Below are positions 6,804 to 14,578 of a stretch of 14,882 nt of DNA, piece by piece. The notes beneath the pieces are model-generated. The model was not told where the DNA came from. It did no database searches and saw only the letters and a list, made by a program, of their open reading frames with translations. This DNA comes from DAIRVC01 sp036803025. GTDB lineage: Bacteria > Chloroflexota > Anaerolineae > Anaerolineales > E44-bin32. Position 1 is the stretch's first letter, and every line of letters begins with the position of its first letter. Position numbers and translations under genes: made by a program. The DNA lies in contig DAIRVC010000054.1 of assembly GCA_036803025.1 (NCBI GenBank), forward strand, positions 1-14,882. Reading direction: 5' to 3'.

Positions 6804-8416
6804 GTGACGCAGTCCTGCGCTTCCCCGGCCACCTCAACCACCCAGCGCCCGTAGCTTGGATACTCGTCATCCCACGCCTGCCACGTCAGCGGATAGGCTT
6901 CCAGATCGGCCTCGATCGCATGCAGGGCGCGGCCGGCTGCCGCATGCGAAAGGTGGTAGGAGGGCCAGGCCAACCCCGCGCCCCGCTCTTCGACCTGGCG
7001 CGCCCGGCAGGCCAGCTGACCCAGCAACGCCTGCCTTTCGTCCTCCGGCACGACTGCCGCCAGATCTACGAGCGCGGGAACGGCGTCATTCGAGAGCGAG
7101 GCCAGGTAGGAGACGTCGACAGCACCCGACTCGTCCAGACGGGCGGCGTTTCGCCCGACGATGAAGACATCGACATTGAGCAGGCTGAGCGTGGCGGCGA
7201 ACCCGATCGCGGCGGCGAGCGCGGCCGGGGCGAAGGCGCGCAGGCGGCCGGCAATCAGCAACGCCAAGAAGACCAGGAACAAGACACCCATCCACAGGAT
7301 GGCCACGTGCGTGTAGGTTCGCAGCCGCGTGAAGCCGTAGGCGTCCTCGTACAGCAGCAGGCGCATCAGCGCCGAGGCCAGGATGACGCCGATCAGGACG
7401 ACCAACGCTCCGCTCAAGCCGAAGAAGGCCGTCTGCTGGCGGCGGGTCTCTCGGCGCCCGACGGCGCTCAGTCCGAGGATCAGTGCCAGCGTCAGAAACG
7501 ATACGGCCACCAGCTCGCCGAAACCGCGTCGTGCGTACTCGGCGTAGGTGTAGCCCGCGGCGGTGATGTTGGCGTGACCGCCGAACAAGTAGGTGAACTG
7601 AATGGCGACGAAGGCAGTGAAGAGCAGGTTGACCGCGCACAGGACGACGGCTGATTCGGTGAAACCCAGAAACGGGGCGACCAGGGGCTTGTCTTCCCCG
7701 AAGTACTTCCGTTCTCCGGGGTGCCGCAATGCGGCTGCCATGGCGCCCAGCAGGAACAGCCCGCTCAGCACGACCACCAACGTTCGGCCCAGGTACTCGA
7801 CGATCTTCTCGATCCGCAGCCAGCGCAGGATCTCGTTCACGTAGTCCGAGAAGACCACGTCCGCAGCCGCCAACAGCGCCGCCAGCACCACCACCGCCGG
7901 GATGGCCAGCAGCAATCCGCGCGCCAGCGCCAGCCAGCGGCTGCGGCTGGCCTTCTCGCCAGCCACCTGCCTTGTCGCCACCCCGAGAATCGGCCAGGGA
8001 CGGATCCAGCTTTCCAACGGCACCCAACCGACCGCGATCCCGAGATCGAGCCAACCGCTGCGCAGCAGCCCCCCGGCCCGGAAGACGCGCACCCACAGCG
8101 CCAGGAGCGCCAGAAGCAGGCCGAGATCCAACAGTACGGTCAGGGGTTCGAGGCGTAAGGCGAGCATCCCGGCGAAGAACAGAATTGGCGGGATCAGCCA
8201 GTAGTTCTCCATTGAGGGCCGCACGCGCTCTAATGCCGCCATCCCCAACGTGGCGGCGACGCACAGGCCAGCCCAGATCAAGGCCGAGATGCCGATCGGC
8301 CGGCCGTCGAACAGGACCTCGACGACGATGCCGAGGGCGAGCCCTGTGAGCACCAGGGCGACAGGCGAGCGCCAGGCCGCCCCAGGTTGCGGGGTGGATG
8401 GTTCGGACGGTTTCAT
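6788..8416 (-). CDS. DUF4173 multi-spanning membrane protein
   Basis: The product is 542 residues. After a short Pro-rich N-terminus come about a dozen hydrophobic helices. The central part (LARGLLLAIPAVVVLAALLA, VFSDYVNEILRWL and, later, YAEYARRGFGELVAVSFLTL) has the look of DUF4173 proteins, whose function is not known. A soluble domain of roughly 110 residues follows the last helix, starting near VDVFIVGRNAARLDESGAVD and ending in VEVAGEAQDCVTWMAD. The ATG at 8416 is chosen because GGAGG (8424-8428 on this strand) lies 7 bases before it; the frame is open 34 codons further but without such a site. The 3' end overlaps uppS by 16 bases, so the two are translationally linked, which hints at a cell-envelope role. 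The family call is from memory of the pattern. Confidence 0.82.
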   Translation of the reverse strand: MKPSEPSTPQPGAAWRSPVALVLTGLALGIVVEVLFDGRPIGISALIWAGLCVAATLGMAALERVRPSMENYWLIPPILFFAGMLALRLEPLTVLLDLGLLLALLALWVRVFRAGGLLRSGWLDLGIAVGWVPLESWIRPWPILGVATRQVAGEKASRSRWLALARGLLLAIPAVVVLAALLAAADVVFSDYVNEILRWLRIEKIVEYLGRTLVVVLSGLFLLGAMAAALRHPGERKYFGEDKPLVAPFLGFTESAVVLCAVNLLFTAFVAIQFTYLFGGHANITAAGYTYAEYARRGFGELVAVSFLTLALILGLSAVGRRETRRQQTAFFGLSGALVVLIGVILASALMRLLLYEDAYGFTRLRTYTHVAILWMGVLFLVFLALLIAGRLRAFAPAALAAAIGFAATLSLLNVDVFIVGRNAARLDESGAVDVSYLASLSNDAVPALVDLAAVVPEDERQALLGQLACRARQVEERGAGLAWPSYHLSHAAAGRALHAIEADLEAYPLTWQAWDDEYPSYGRWVVEVAGEAQDCVTWMAD

Positions 8417-8448
8417 GCGGCAGCCTCCGGTTGGGCCCCTTTTCCGCA

Positions 8449-8478
8449 ACTCTACCCCGCCCTGCGGCCGGAAGGCAA
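8449..8478 (-). promoter_or_regulatory. Candidate promoter for the DUF4173-uppS operon
   Basis: On the minus strand TTGCCT (8473-8478) and TAGAGT (8449-8454) are separated by 18 bases. Transcription would start near 8442, giving a leader of about 25 bases that contains the GGAGG ribosome-binding site. Position and spacing fit well, but the -10 match is moderate. Confidence 0.4.
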
Positions 8479-8525
8479 GCACACGAGTGCAGGGGTCGAA
8501 CGGCCGTCTGGTTGACACCTGGGCG

Positions 8526-8559
8526 CGACAGGGCCCCGGCTCGCAGCGGGGCCCTGTCG
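8526..8559 (-). terminator. GC-rich hairpin terminator after the metzincin gene
   Basis: A perfect 13-bp stem (CGACAGGGCCCCG with CGGGGCCCTGTCG) closes an 8-base loop. It lies 27 bases after the stop of the 987-residue protein gene and just upstream of the DUF4173 promoter, so it separates two minus-strand transcription units. There is no U-tract after the stem, so it may act as a strong pause or mRNA-end hairpin rather than a classic intrinsic terminator. Confidence 0.65.
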
Positions 8560-8585
8560 ACGGCAGTCCCAGGAGCGGAAAGTGA

Positions 8586-11549
8586 CTAGCGGCTGCCCTT
8601 GCGCCGGGTCGAGCCTCTCAGAAGAAGCACCAGCCCTCCGACGCCCAGCAGCGCCGAACTGGCAAGGGCCAGCCCCAAGCCGGCGCTGCGCAAGCGGGTG
8701 ATGACCTCGGATTCCGGCTGCCCGGTCTCCAGCAGGCGGATGACGCCCTCCGACCACCCGGGCTCGGCCGTGGCACGCACGACCTCCGGATCGATGGCGA
8801 CGGACACGCTGACTTGCGAGGTTGTGCCTCGAGCGTTGGTGACGGAAAGCGTGACCTCGTGCAGCCCAGGGGAGAGGCTGCGGGTGCTGACCTCCCAGCC
8901 CTCGCCCAGAATACCGTCGCGATCGGAGTGCCACTGCACCTGCGCTTGCTCGCCGACCTCCGCGCCGGCGGCGCCCTGAAGCGTCACGCGGGCCCCCGAC
9001 GGGAGAGTCGTCCCATCGATGGGCGTCAGGATCCAGATCGGCGGGGGTGAGTCGGGGATGGCGAGCGGCTCCGAGACCAGGCTGTCCGCGTGGAAGCCGT
9101 CGCTCACCGTCAGACGTAGGAGCGCCCGCTCGCTGGCTGGAAGACCTGACGGCAGTACCTGGACCGGCGGGAGCTCGGTGCCGAAGACCCAGGCCGGTTT
9201 CCACGTCTGGCCCTCATCGACCGACACCTCGATCATGACGGCCAACGCGTCGCCATCCGGATCGGAGGCAGCCCAGTCGAGCTGAAGCGTCCCCCGAGCC
9301 GGGTCCCATGTGTGGCGGAAAGACTCCGCCGTCGGCCCGTTCGCGCTGACGGTTCTCTCGGCCAGGAGGCGGTCCCCCTGCCACAAGCGTAGATGGGCGG
9401 CGCCAGGCGGGAGAGGCAGCCGGGCCGAGAACGACCACATGTCCACGGGCTCGTGCGAGGCGCTGTGCTCGGCCAGCGGAATCCAGGCCAGGACATTCCC
9501 CTGCCGGTCCTCAAGCGACAGCCGGTAATACTCCGACCATCCAGTCCAGCCTTCATGGGGAGCCTGATCTTCCGGCGGCGCGGCCGGCAAGGGCTCGGGC
9601 AGGCTGAATGTCTGGTCGATCTGGCCGGTTCCGGCTTGAGGATCGATCGTCCCGGCCACATGCAGCGCCAGAGGTTCGTCGGGCGGGAAGAACGGATCCG
9701 GTCCGCCGGTCAGGTCTTGCGAGCCGGGCAGACCGGGTCCTTCGTCGCCCCCGAAGCCGATGTCGGCCGGCGAACAGGGGACGCCGAAGTAGTCGAGCAT
9801 CAAGCAGTAGTCGTACGCATCCGGCCACTTGGCGCCGCGATAGCCCATCAGCGGGTATCCGCTGTTGGGGGCCGGGAAGTTGGGATCATTGCTGATGACG
9901 GTCGGCCCGCCCAAGGCCGGCCACAGCTCCCAATACACATCGAACCCGAAGAAGCCCAACGGATCGACCGGAGCCAGGCTGCAATTCGGGAAGTCCGTCG
10001 GGTGGTTCGGATCGATCGCCCCGCCGACGACCTCATCTGGGATGCCGTCCTCGTTGTCGTCCTTGCAGCCGACATGCAGGAGTCCTGTGTTATGCGCCAC
10101 CTCGTGCGCCAGAACCGATCCGCCGACGATGTGCCAGGGGAAGTCGGCCGACACTGTCCCATCCATCCAGCCCATCGCATTCCCATCGCCGTCCGCCATG
10201 CCGCGGAAGGGTCCGAATGGCTGCAGGGGGTCGACCATCCCGTAGAGCAGGTCCGATTCAGGATAGCCGAACAGCGCACGGATCAGGGCCAGGACGGTGT
10301 TGGGGTCGCCCAGATCGTCTGTGGGGGAATTACAGCGGATCAGGTGGACGATTGAGCCTTCCGGGTAGAATTCGCCGACCGACGTCCCGGAGGCGCCGCG
10401 ATCGACGAAGATGTTCCCGGCACTGAGGAGGGTCACTTCCATCCGCTCCAGGCCGATCTGCAGGAAGTCGCCGACCTCGACCGTGCTGTCATCTTCGATA
10501 CGGAAGCTCAGGTTCGCGGGGCTGATGTCTTGCGACAGCGTCGTCCGGCAGGGCCCCAGATCCCATTCCTCACCGTTGGCATGGTCGGGCGGGAACAGCG
10601 TGAGCCAGCTGACGTCGATATCGACCGCCGCAATCGGAAGCAGGCGGTAGATGTCGGCAACGATCGGCCCGGCGGCGCTGCCATCGTAGACGAGCTCCGG
10701 GCTGTCAGGGGTGTAGTCGACATGGGCATGCAGGGGGTAGAGATGCAGGCCCGGCTCGTCCGCCTCGTGGAACTCGACGGCCGTCTCGCGGAAGTTGTTA
10801 TCGGCCTCGGGCTCCATCTCGAACGGCGCCTCGAGGTAGCCCGAGTAGACGAAAGCCTTCAGTATGACTTCGCCCGTGCGCCATGCGGGTGGCAGGTAGA
10901 AGTACAGGCTGTCGTCCAGCGCGGTCCGCTCGCCGCCATCCGGGTGGGCTGTGATCGGCCCGTTCTCCGGGAAGAGCGGCGAGCCCGGCAGCGGCTGACC
11001 ATCGCGCCACCCGGCCAGGGCGCCCATGACGTTGGGCAGGTCGCCCACATCCGTGTAGACATAGACTCGCGCGTAGGTCCGACGGCTGGCGACCAGCGGC
11101 ATGCGGTTGGCCAGGTCCTGCATGCCCTGCGTGACCTCCAGGCCCCACAGGATCAGATCCGGGGGCTGGTCACCGATCAGAGGCAGGTCCGTCGGGGTAT
11201 GCGTGGGCAGTGTCAACGAGAAAGGGGTGGGTGTGGAGGTGATCAGCGTGAGCGGCAGGTCGGTGGGCACAAGCTCGACCACGTTCGTCTGGGTCGGCGT
11301 TGGGCTGGGCACTGGTGAGGCCGTCCGGGTCGGGGTCGAGGTCCAGGTCGGCGGGCCCGAGCCGGGCCGCGTGGCCGTCGGCGGCAAAACGATCGACCCC
11401 GGGGTGCGCGTCGGTGTCCGGGTCGGGCCGATGATGAGAATCGGCGGGGTGGCCGTAGGCGCCTGCGCCGCCGATCGCTCAACGGCCAGGGTAAGATACA
11501 GCAGCGCCGCGGCGACCGGCAGCCAGCGCAGCCAAGTGGATCGACCCAT
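8586..11549 (-). CDS. Membrane-anchored extracellular metzincin-like zinc metallopeptidase
   Basis: The product is 987 residues. A signal peptide (about 1-29, ending SAAQA) is followed by a Thr/Pro-rich low-complexity linker to about residue 125. The catalytic domain holds the zinc motif HEVAHNTGLLH (482-492: His482, Glu483, His486, His492, with Gly489), the metzincin pattern HExxHxxGxxH. A likely Met-turn follows at GYPLMGYRGAKWPD (Met568). Residues about 345-405 form a separate beta-type insert (VGDFLQIGLERMEV ... VDRGASGTS). C-terminal to the peptidase are Ig/FN3-like beta modules (about 670-920; SVDEGQTWKPAW, WHSDRDGILGEGWEV). A hydrophobic helix (about 955-977) and a basic tail RRKGSR end the protein, anchoring it with the enzyme outside. 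The ATG has GAGGAGG (11556-11562) 6 bases before it. The target is unknown. It probably forms a single-gene unit, with a promoter at about 11628-11654 and a hairpin after the stop. Confidence 0.86.
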   Translation of the reverse strand: MGRSTWLRWLPVAAALLYLTLAVERSAAQAPTATPPILIIGPTRTPTRTPGSIVLPPTATRPGSGPPTWTSTPTRTASPVPSPTPTQTNVVELVPTDLPLTLITSTPTPFSLTLPTHTPTDLPLIGDQPPDLILWGLEVTQGMQDLANRMPLVASRRTYARVYVYTDVGDLPNVMGALAGWRDGQPLPGSPLFPENGPITAHPDGGERTALDDSLYFYLPPAWRTGEVILKAFVYSGYLEAPFEMEPEADNNFRETAVEFHEADEPGLHLYPLHAHVDYTPDSPELVYDGSAAGPIVADIYRLLPIAAVDIDVSWLTLFPPDHANGEEWDLGPCRTTLSQDISPANLSFRIEDDSTVEVGDFLQIGLERMEVTLLSAGNIFVDRGASGTSVGEFYPEGSIVHLIRCNSPTDDLGDPNTVLALIRALFGYPESDLLYGMVDPLQPFGPFRGMADGDGNAMGWMDGTVSADFPWHIVGGSVLAHEVAHNTGLLHVGCKDDNEDGIPDEVVGGAIDPNHPTDFPNCSLAPVDPLGFFGFDVYWELWPALGGPTVISNDPNFPAPNSGYPLMGYRGAKWPDAYDYCLMLDYFGVPCSPADIGFGGDEGPGLPGSQDLTGGPDPFFPPDEPLALHVAGTIDPQAGTGQIDQTFSLPEPLPAAPPEDQAPHEGWTGWSEYYRLSLEDRQGNVLAWIPLAEHSASHEPVDMWSFSARLPLPPGAAHLRLWQGDRLLAERTVSANGPTAESFRHTWDPARGTLQLDWAASDPDGDALAVMIEVSVDEGQTWKPAWVFGTELPPVQVLPSGLPASERALLRLTVSDGFHADSLVSEPLAIPDSPPPIWILTPIDGTTLPSGARVTLQGAAGAEVGEQAQVQWHSDRDGILGEGWEVSTRSLSPGLHEVTLSVTNARGTTSQVSVSVAIDPEVVRATAEPGWSEGVIRLLETGQPESEVITRLRSAGLGLALASSALLGVGGLVLLLRGSTRRKGSR

Positions 11550-11581
11550 GCGTAGCCTCCTCGACGCGAGCAGCGTCCTCA

Positions 11582-11618
11582 GCGGCCTGGGGACCGATGG
11601 CTGGTACAGTCAGGCCGC
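11582..11618 (-). promoter_or_regulatory. Inverted repeat in the 5' leader of the metzincin gene
   Basis: GCGGCCTG (11582-11589) and CAGGCCGC (11611-11618) form a perfect 8-bp inverted pair with a 21-base spacer. If the promoter at 11628-11654 is right, the hairpin would begin within a few bases of the 5' end of the mRNA. It could stabilise the transcript or be an operator. The evidence is the repeat alone. Confidence 0.3.
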
Positions 11619-11627
11619 ACGCCCGTA

Positions 11628-11654
11628 ATCATACTACATTTATCCGAATTTCAA
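11628..11654 (-). promoter_or_regulatory. Candidate promoter for the metzincin gene
   Basis: On the minus strand TTGAAA (11649-11654) is followed 15 bases later by TATGAT (11628-11633). The stretch around it is the most AT-rich of the intergenic region. The hexamers are good but the spacing is 2 bases short of ideal. The predicted start near 11621 leaves a leader of about 70 bases with a strong GAGGAGG site. Confidence 0.5.
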
Positions 11655-11781
11655 GCTGAGGTCTCGATCATTGGGGCGAAAGTCGTGCACGGCGCCGACC
11701 AGCCGGCCGAAGCGAAAGAGCCTCCGGCCGCAGAGCGGGAACCCGTCGCCACGAGTGAGCGTCTACGGATCGGAGGCAGGC

Positions 11782-12267
11782 ATGAGGAGATTTGCACTTG
11801 CCGTCACAATTGCGCTGCTGGTGGCAGGCTGTTCGCCGGCGGCTGACCCCCTACCCGGCGCTGTGCAGCCGACCGAGGCCTTTGGGTCGACGCCTTCTGA
11901 CCCCACGCGCCAGGCCGGGCCGATCCCGCAAGCCACGCCGGCGGTGGGGCTGGCCAGCCAGGCGATCCACATCCTGGCTTCCTACCTGGGGATTCCAGAG
12001 AGCGACGTTGTGGTTGAGAGCGTGACGGCCGTCGATTGGGCTGACGCCAGCCTGGGTTGCCCGCAGGAAGGGATGGCGTACGCGCAGGTGATCACCCCCG
12101 GTGCCAAGGTGGTCCTCGAAGCGGGTGGCCAACGCTACGAAGTCCACGCCGACGCGACACTTCAGGCCGTCTTGTGCGACGACGCCGGCCGCTTGCTCCT
12201 GCCGCCGATCCCCATCAACCCCGGCGACCGGATCCAGGACGGCCAGCCCTGGGTCCCAGTGGACTGA
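11782..12267 (+). CDS. Small lipoprotein with a conserved exported domain
   Basis: The product is 161 residues. The signal peptide ends in the lipobox LVAGC (lipidated Cys17). A Pro/Thr-rich linker runs to about residue 55. A compact domain of about 80 residues follows: a helix ASQAIHILASYLGIPESDV, then strands VTAVDWADASLGCPQEGMAY, AQVITPGAKVVLEAGGQRYE and VHADATLQAVLCDD. I have the impression that the DASLGCP ... YAQVITPG ... VLEAGG pattern recurs in exported proteins of Chloroflexota and cyanobacteria, but I know no name for it. Cys93 and Cys132 could form a disulfide outside the cell. The ATG at 11782 is chosen because GGAGG (11772-11776) precedes it by 5 bases; the frame stays open 37 codons upstream without signal-peptide character. 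It is divergent from the metzincin gene and convergent with the gluzincin-like gene. Confidence 0.8.
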   Translation: MRRFALAVTIALLVAGCSPAADPLPGAVQPTEAFGSTPSDPTRQAGPIPQATPAVGLASQAIHILASYLGIPESDVVVESVTAVDWADASLGCPQEGMAYAQVITPGAKVVLEAGGQRYEVHADATLQAVLCDDAGRLLLPPIPINPGDRIQDGQPWVPVD

Positions 12268-12320
12268 TACCGGCGCGCGTACGCTCCGACGGTTCGCGGC
12301 AGGCGCCCAGCCGCACAACG

Positions 12321-12350
12321 AGAAGGGCCCGCTCGAGAGCGGGCCCTTCT
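12321..12350. terminator. Bidirectional terminator hairpin
   Basis: A 14-bp perfect inverted repeat (AGAAGGGCCCGCTC with GAGCGGGCCCTTCT) has only 2 unpaired central bases, so the real loop would be opened to 4-6 bases. It lies between two convergent genes, 53 bases after one stop and 19 bases after the other. The AGAA/TTCT ends give a short U-rich end on both strands (CTTCT). It very likely ends both transcripts. Confidence 0.85.
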
Positions 12351-12369
12351 GTCACACCGAAACGAGCGA

Positions 12370-14355
12370 CTACTTGTTGTGACCTCCGCGGTGGTCGATC
12401 TCGTACGTGTAGTCGGCGTACGACGTCACCCCTTGTGGCGCATCGTAGATCACCACCATCACCAGCGTGCGATAGTTGTCGAACATGCTGCGGATGCTGG
12501 CCCAGTCGGATACGAACCCACCCGACATCAGCGTCTGGACCTGATACTCGGGCTGCCCGCGGCGATTCCGTTCGCCAACCAGCAACACAGTGTAGTCGTT
12601 GCTGATCCCGAGCACCTCGTTCAGGCTCTTGAACGCCGCCGTCGACGAGCCGTCGGAGATCAGTGCGCCATCGACGGAGACATTGTCGATGAACCAGCCC
12701 GCGTTCGTGGTGGCCCAGTCGGTCATGTAGCGGAAGCCGATCAGGATCGGCTGGCCGGCGTAGGCGCTCAAGTCGAAGCTCATGTTGACCCACCCGCTGC
12801 TGGTCCCGGTCAGGCCCGGTAGATTGGCTATGATGTTCGGGTGGGCGCTGGGATCATAGACCGAAGAGGTGTAGGCGTTCGACAGACTGGTCCACGTCTG
12901 TCCGCCGTCCGTCGACACCTGCACGAACCCGAAGTCCCAAGCCTCCTCGATGTCGTAGTTGGTGTCGAATGTCAGCGCACCACCGCCCGTGGTCTCGAAG
13001 ATCGCCCAGTTGTCGATCAGATCGCCGCTCCCGCCCCAAAGGACACTGCCGTCCGAGGTCCACGATAGGGGATTGAACTGGTAGCCGTTGAAGCGGAAGT
13101 TGCCGATGCGCTCATAACCCCAAAGAAGGATGTAGTCGGCGCCCCACGGCGGCGCGCCCGGGGTAGCGTAAGCCTCGGGATTTGGCTGCCCGGGGTGTCC
13201 GACGTCGACCTGGAACTCCGAGAGCTGGTCGAGCGTGAAGGCCCCTTGTGTGTACATCGCCGGCGCGAACTCGTGGAACGTGTCGGCGAAAGTAGCCGAG
13301 GCGCCGAGGCCAGAAAGTACGTCGTTGACGCTGGCGATGCCCTGGAGTGTGCTGTGGAACTCGTTCTGGATGAACGCCTGACCGAAGTGCTCGTACATCC
13401 ACTCCTGGTACAGGTAGGCGATGCCGTAATCGGCCAGGATCTCCAGGTCACCCTGATCGCCCCAGGCAACAAGCGAGTTCTCGGGCATCTCGATCAGGTC
13501 TTCAAGATGGCCTAGAGAAGCACCGTAGCCCGTCAGCCACATCGCCCAATCTGCAAGGCCTTCGTTGATCCAGTTCTCTTCGGCGGGATCGTAGTCGTCG
13601 TGGAGCAGGTGCTGGTACTCGTGGGCGAAGACGCCTTCATACAAGAAGGGGCGTGTTCCATCGGGGCCGGTTCGATTGATCCAGTCGTAGGCATCGATCG
13701 ACATGACGTTGCGATCGAAGTACGCCTCGAGTGTGCTGGAGTAGAAGCCGGCGATGTAGATCGGGTAGGTTGAGTCGAAGTAGTTGGCGTCCCGGATATT
13801 GGAGACCAGCACGATCTGCCGGCCGGCCGCGTCGGCATAGTAGCCGGCCGGGAAATAGCCCCACGCCTCAAGGAGCGAGCCCGAGCCATCATGCGCGTCC
13901 GGCGCACCGAAGAAACTGATCTCGGTCGGGTAGATGTTGTCCTGGAACTCGCCGAGCAAGTACGCGGCCTGTTCGCAGGTGACCTCCGGGGTCGTACGAG
14001 GATCGCCGGACGGCCAGCTCAGGTCGGTCTGGACCCAGATCTGCGCACCGGTCCCGTCGGCCATCAGGTAGAAGTCCCTGAAGCGGTAGGCGCCGTTGAA
14101 GTCGTCGAGGATCAGGAAGGTCTTGACGTCGGTGGCGCAGGCCGGGACATCCAGTGTCACAAGATCGCCCTCGCTGATCGAGGCTTCGTCGAAACCAGTC
14201 AGCCTGGCTTGCGTCGGCTCCCAGTCGCGCACCTCCTCATCGACCTCCACGGGCACGTAGTCCGGCTGAGGCGCCGCAAATGCGGGCGCCGCGGCGGAGA
14301 ACGGTCCGCCCAGTATGGTCAGGACCGTTATCCAATTCAAGATCCTCTTACCCAT
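12370..14355 (-). CDS. Secreted gluzincin-like zinc metallopeptidase (M6/M30-like) with C-terminal beta-sandwich
   Basis: The product is 661 residues. A signal peptide ends near AAAPAFA (about residue 27). The catalytic site reads GVFAHEYQHLLHDDYDP, then ENWINEGLADWAMW: HEYQH (245-249) gives two zinc-binding His and the catalytic Glu, and Glu265 in NEGLADW is the likely third ligand. This recalls hyicolysin-type (M30) and immune inhibitor A-type (M6) enzymes. Residues about 445-562 look like the beta-sandwich of M6 proteins: VQVSTDGGQTWTSL, MSFDLSAYAGQPILIGFRY and AGWFIDNVSVDG. There is no C-terminal membrane anchor, so the protein is probably released. The ATG at 14355 has AGGGAGG (14361-14367) 5 bases before it. 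A promoter lies at 14548-14576 with a leader of about 185 bases, and a strong hairpin follows the stop. Substrate unknown; M6 versus M30 is not settled. Confidence 0.87.
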   Translation of the reverse strand: MGKRILNWITVLTILGGPFSAAAPAFAAPQPDYVPVEVDEEVRDWEPTQARLTGFDEASISEGDLVTLDVPACATDVKTFLILDDFNGAYRFRDFYLMADGTGAQIWVQTDLSWPSGDPRTTPEVTCEQAAYLLGEFQDNIYPTEISFFGAPDAHDGSGSLLEAWGYFPAGYYADAAGRQIVLVSNIRDANYFDSTYPIYIAGFYSSTLEAYFDRNVMSIDAYDWINRTGPDGTRPFLYEGVFAHEYQHLLHDDYDPAEENWINEGLADWAMWLTGYGASLGHLEDLIEMPENSLVAWGDQGDLEILADYGIAYLYQEWMYEHFGQAFIQNEFHSTLQGIASVNDVLSGLGASATFADTFHEFAPAMYTQGAFTLDQLSEFQVDVGHPGQPNPEAYATPGAPPWGADYILLWGYERIGNFRFNGYQFNPLSWTSDGSVLWGGSGDLIDNWAIFETTGGGALTFDTNYDIEEAWDFGFVQVSTDGGQTWTSLSNAYTSSVYDPSAHPNIIANLPGLTGTSSGWVNMSFDLSAYAGQPILIGFRYMTDWATTNAGWFIDNVSVDGALISDGSSTAAFKSLNEVLGISNDYTVLLVGERNRRGQPEYQVQTLMSGGFVSDWASIRSMFDNYRTLVMVVIYDAPQGVTSYADYTYEIDHRGGHNK

Positions 14356-14359
14356 CGCT

Positions 14360-14441
14360 ACCTCCCTTGGTGTGAACACCGGTCCGAAGCGAGAATCCAC
14401 GCTCCAACACATCCGGTTTTTCGGTCGCCCACCTCCCTTGG
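14360..14441 (-). promoter_or_regulatory. Duplicated ribosome-binding-site sequence in the gluzincin leader
   Basis: The 11-mer CCAAGGGAGGT (minus strand) occurs twice, at 14360-14370 (the working site) and at 14431-14441, 71 bases further upstream. A small palindrome, GGTGTGAACACC at 14369-14380, overlaps the working copy. No convincing leader peptide follows the upstream copy. It may be a chance duplication or a ribosome standby/decoy site. Confidence 0.35.
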
Positions 14442-14547
14442 CACCGTCCCGCACCCACGCTCACAACGCCAACGGCGCTCGCGCGCGCAGCGGCATGTGC
14501 CGATCATCACGATGTGGTTAGAGTGCGGGGTTTGGCGAAGTTCCCCC

Positions 14548-14576
14548 AATCTAGCATCTCGCGCCGGCCTGGTCAA
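14548..14576 (-). promoter_or_regulatory. Sigma-70-type promoter of the gluzincin-like peptidase gene
   Basis: On the minus strand TTGACC (14571-14576) and TAGATT (14548-14553) are separated by exactly 17 bases, and TG precedes the -10 by one base (TGCTAGATT), giving an extended -10. It is the best promoter match in the window. Transcription would begin near 14541, leaving a leader of about 185 bases. Confidence 0.65.
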
Positions 14577-14578
14577 GC

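Noticed and set aside
9393..10355. A 320-codon plus-strand open frame opposite the metzincin gene.
   Set aside because: It is antisense to the zinc-motif region, which is clearly coding, and has no motif or ribosome-binding site of its own.
10530..11318. A 262-codon plus-strand open frame opposite the metzincin N-terminus.
   Set aside because: Shadow frame of a GC-rich gene; its VGVGLGTG-like repeats are only the antisense of the Thr/Pro linker.
11190..11460. Short repeated GT/GC-rich motifs suggesting a tandem repeat.
   Set aside because: They encode the Thr/Pro-rich linker of the metzincin; there is no regular unit length at DNA level.
14358..14576. A possible leader peptide or small gene upstream of the gluzincin-like gene.
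   Set aside because: The frame overlaps the promoter, is Arg/Cys-rich, and no start codon sits at a proper distance from the upstream AGGGAGG copy.
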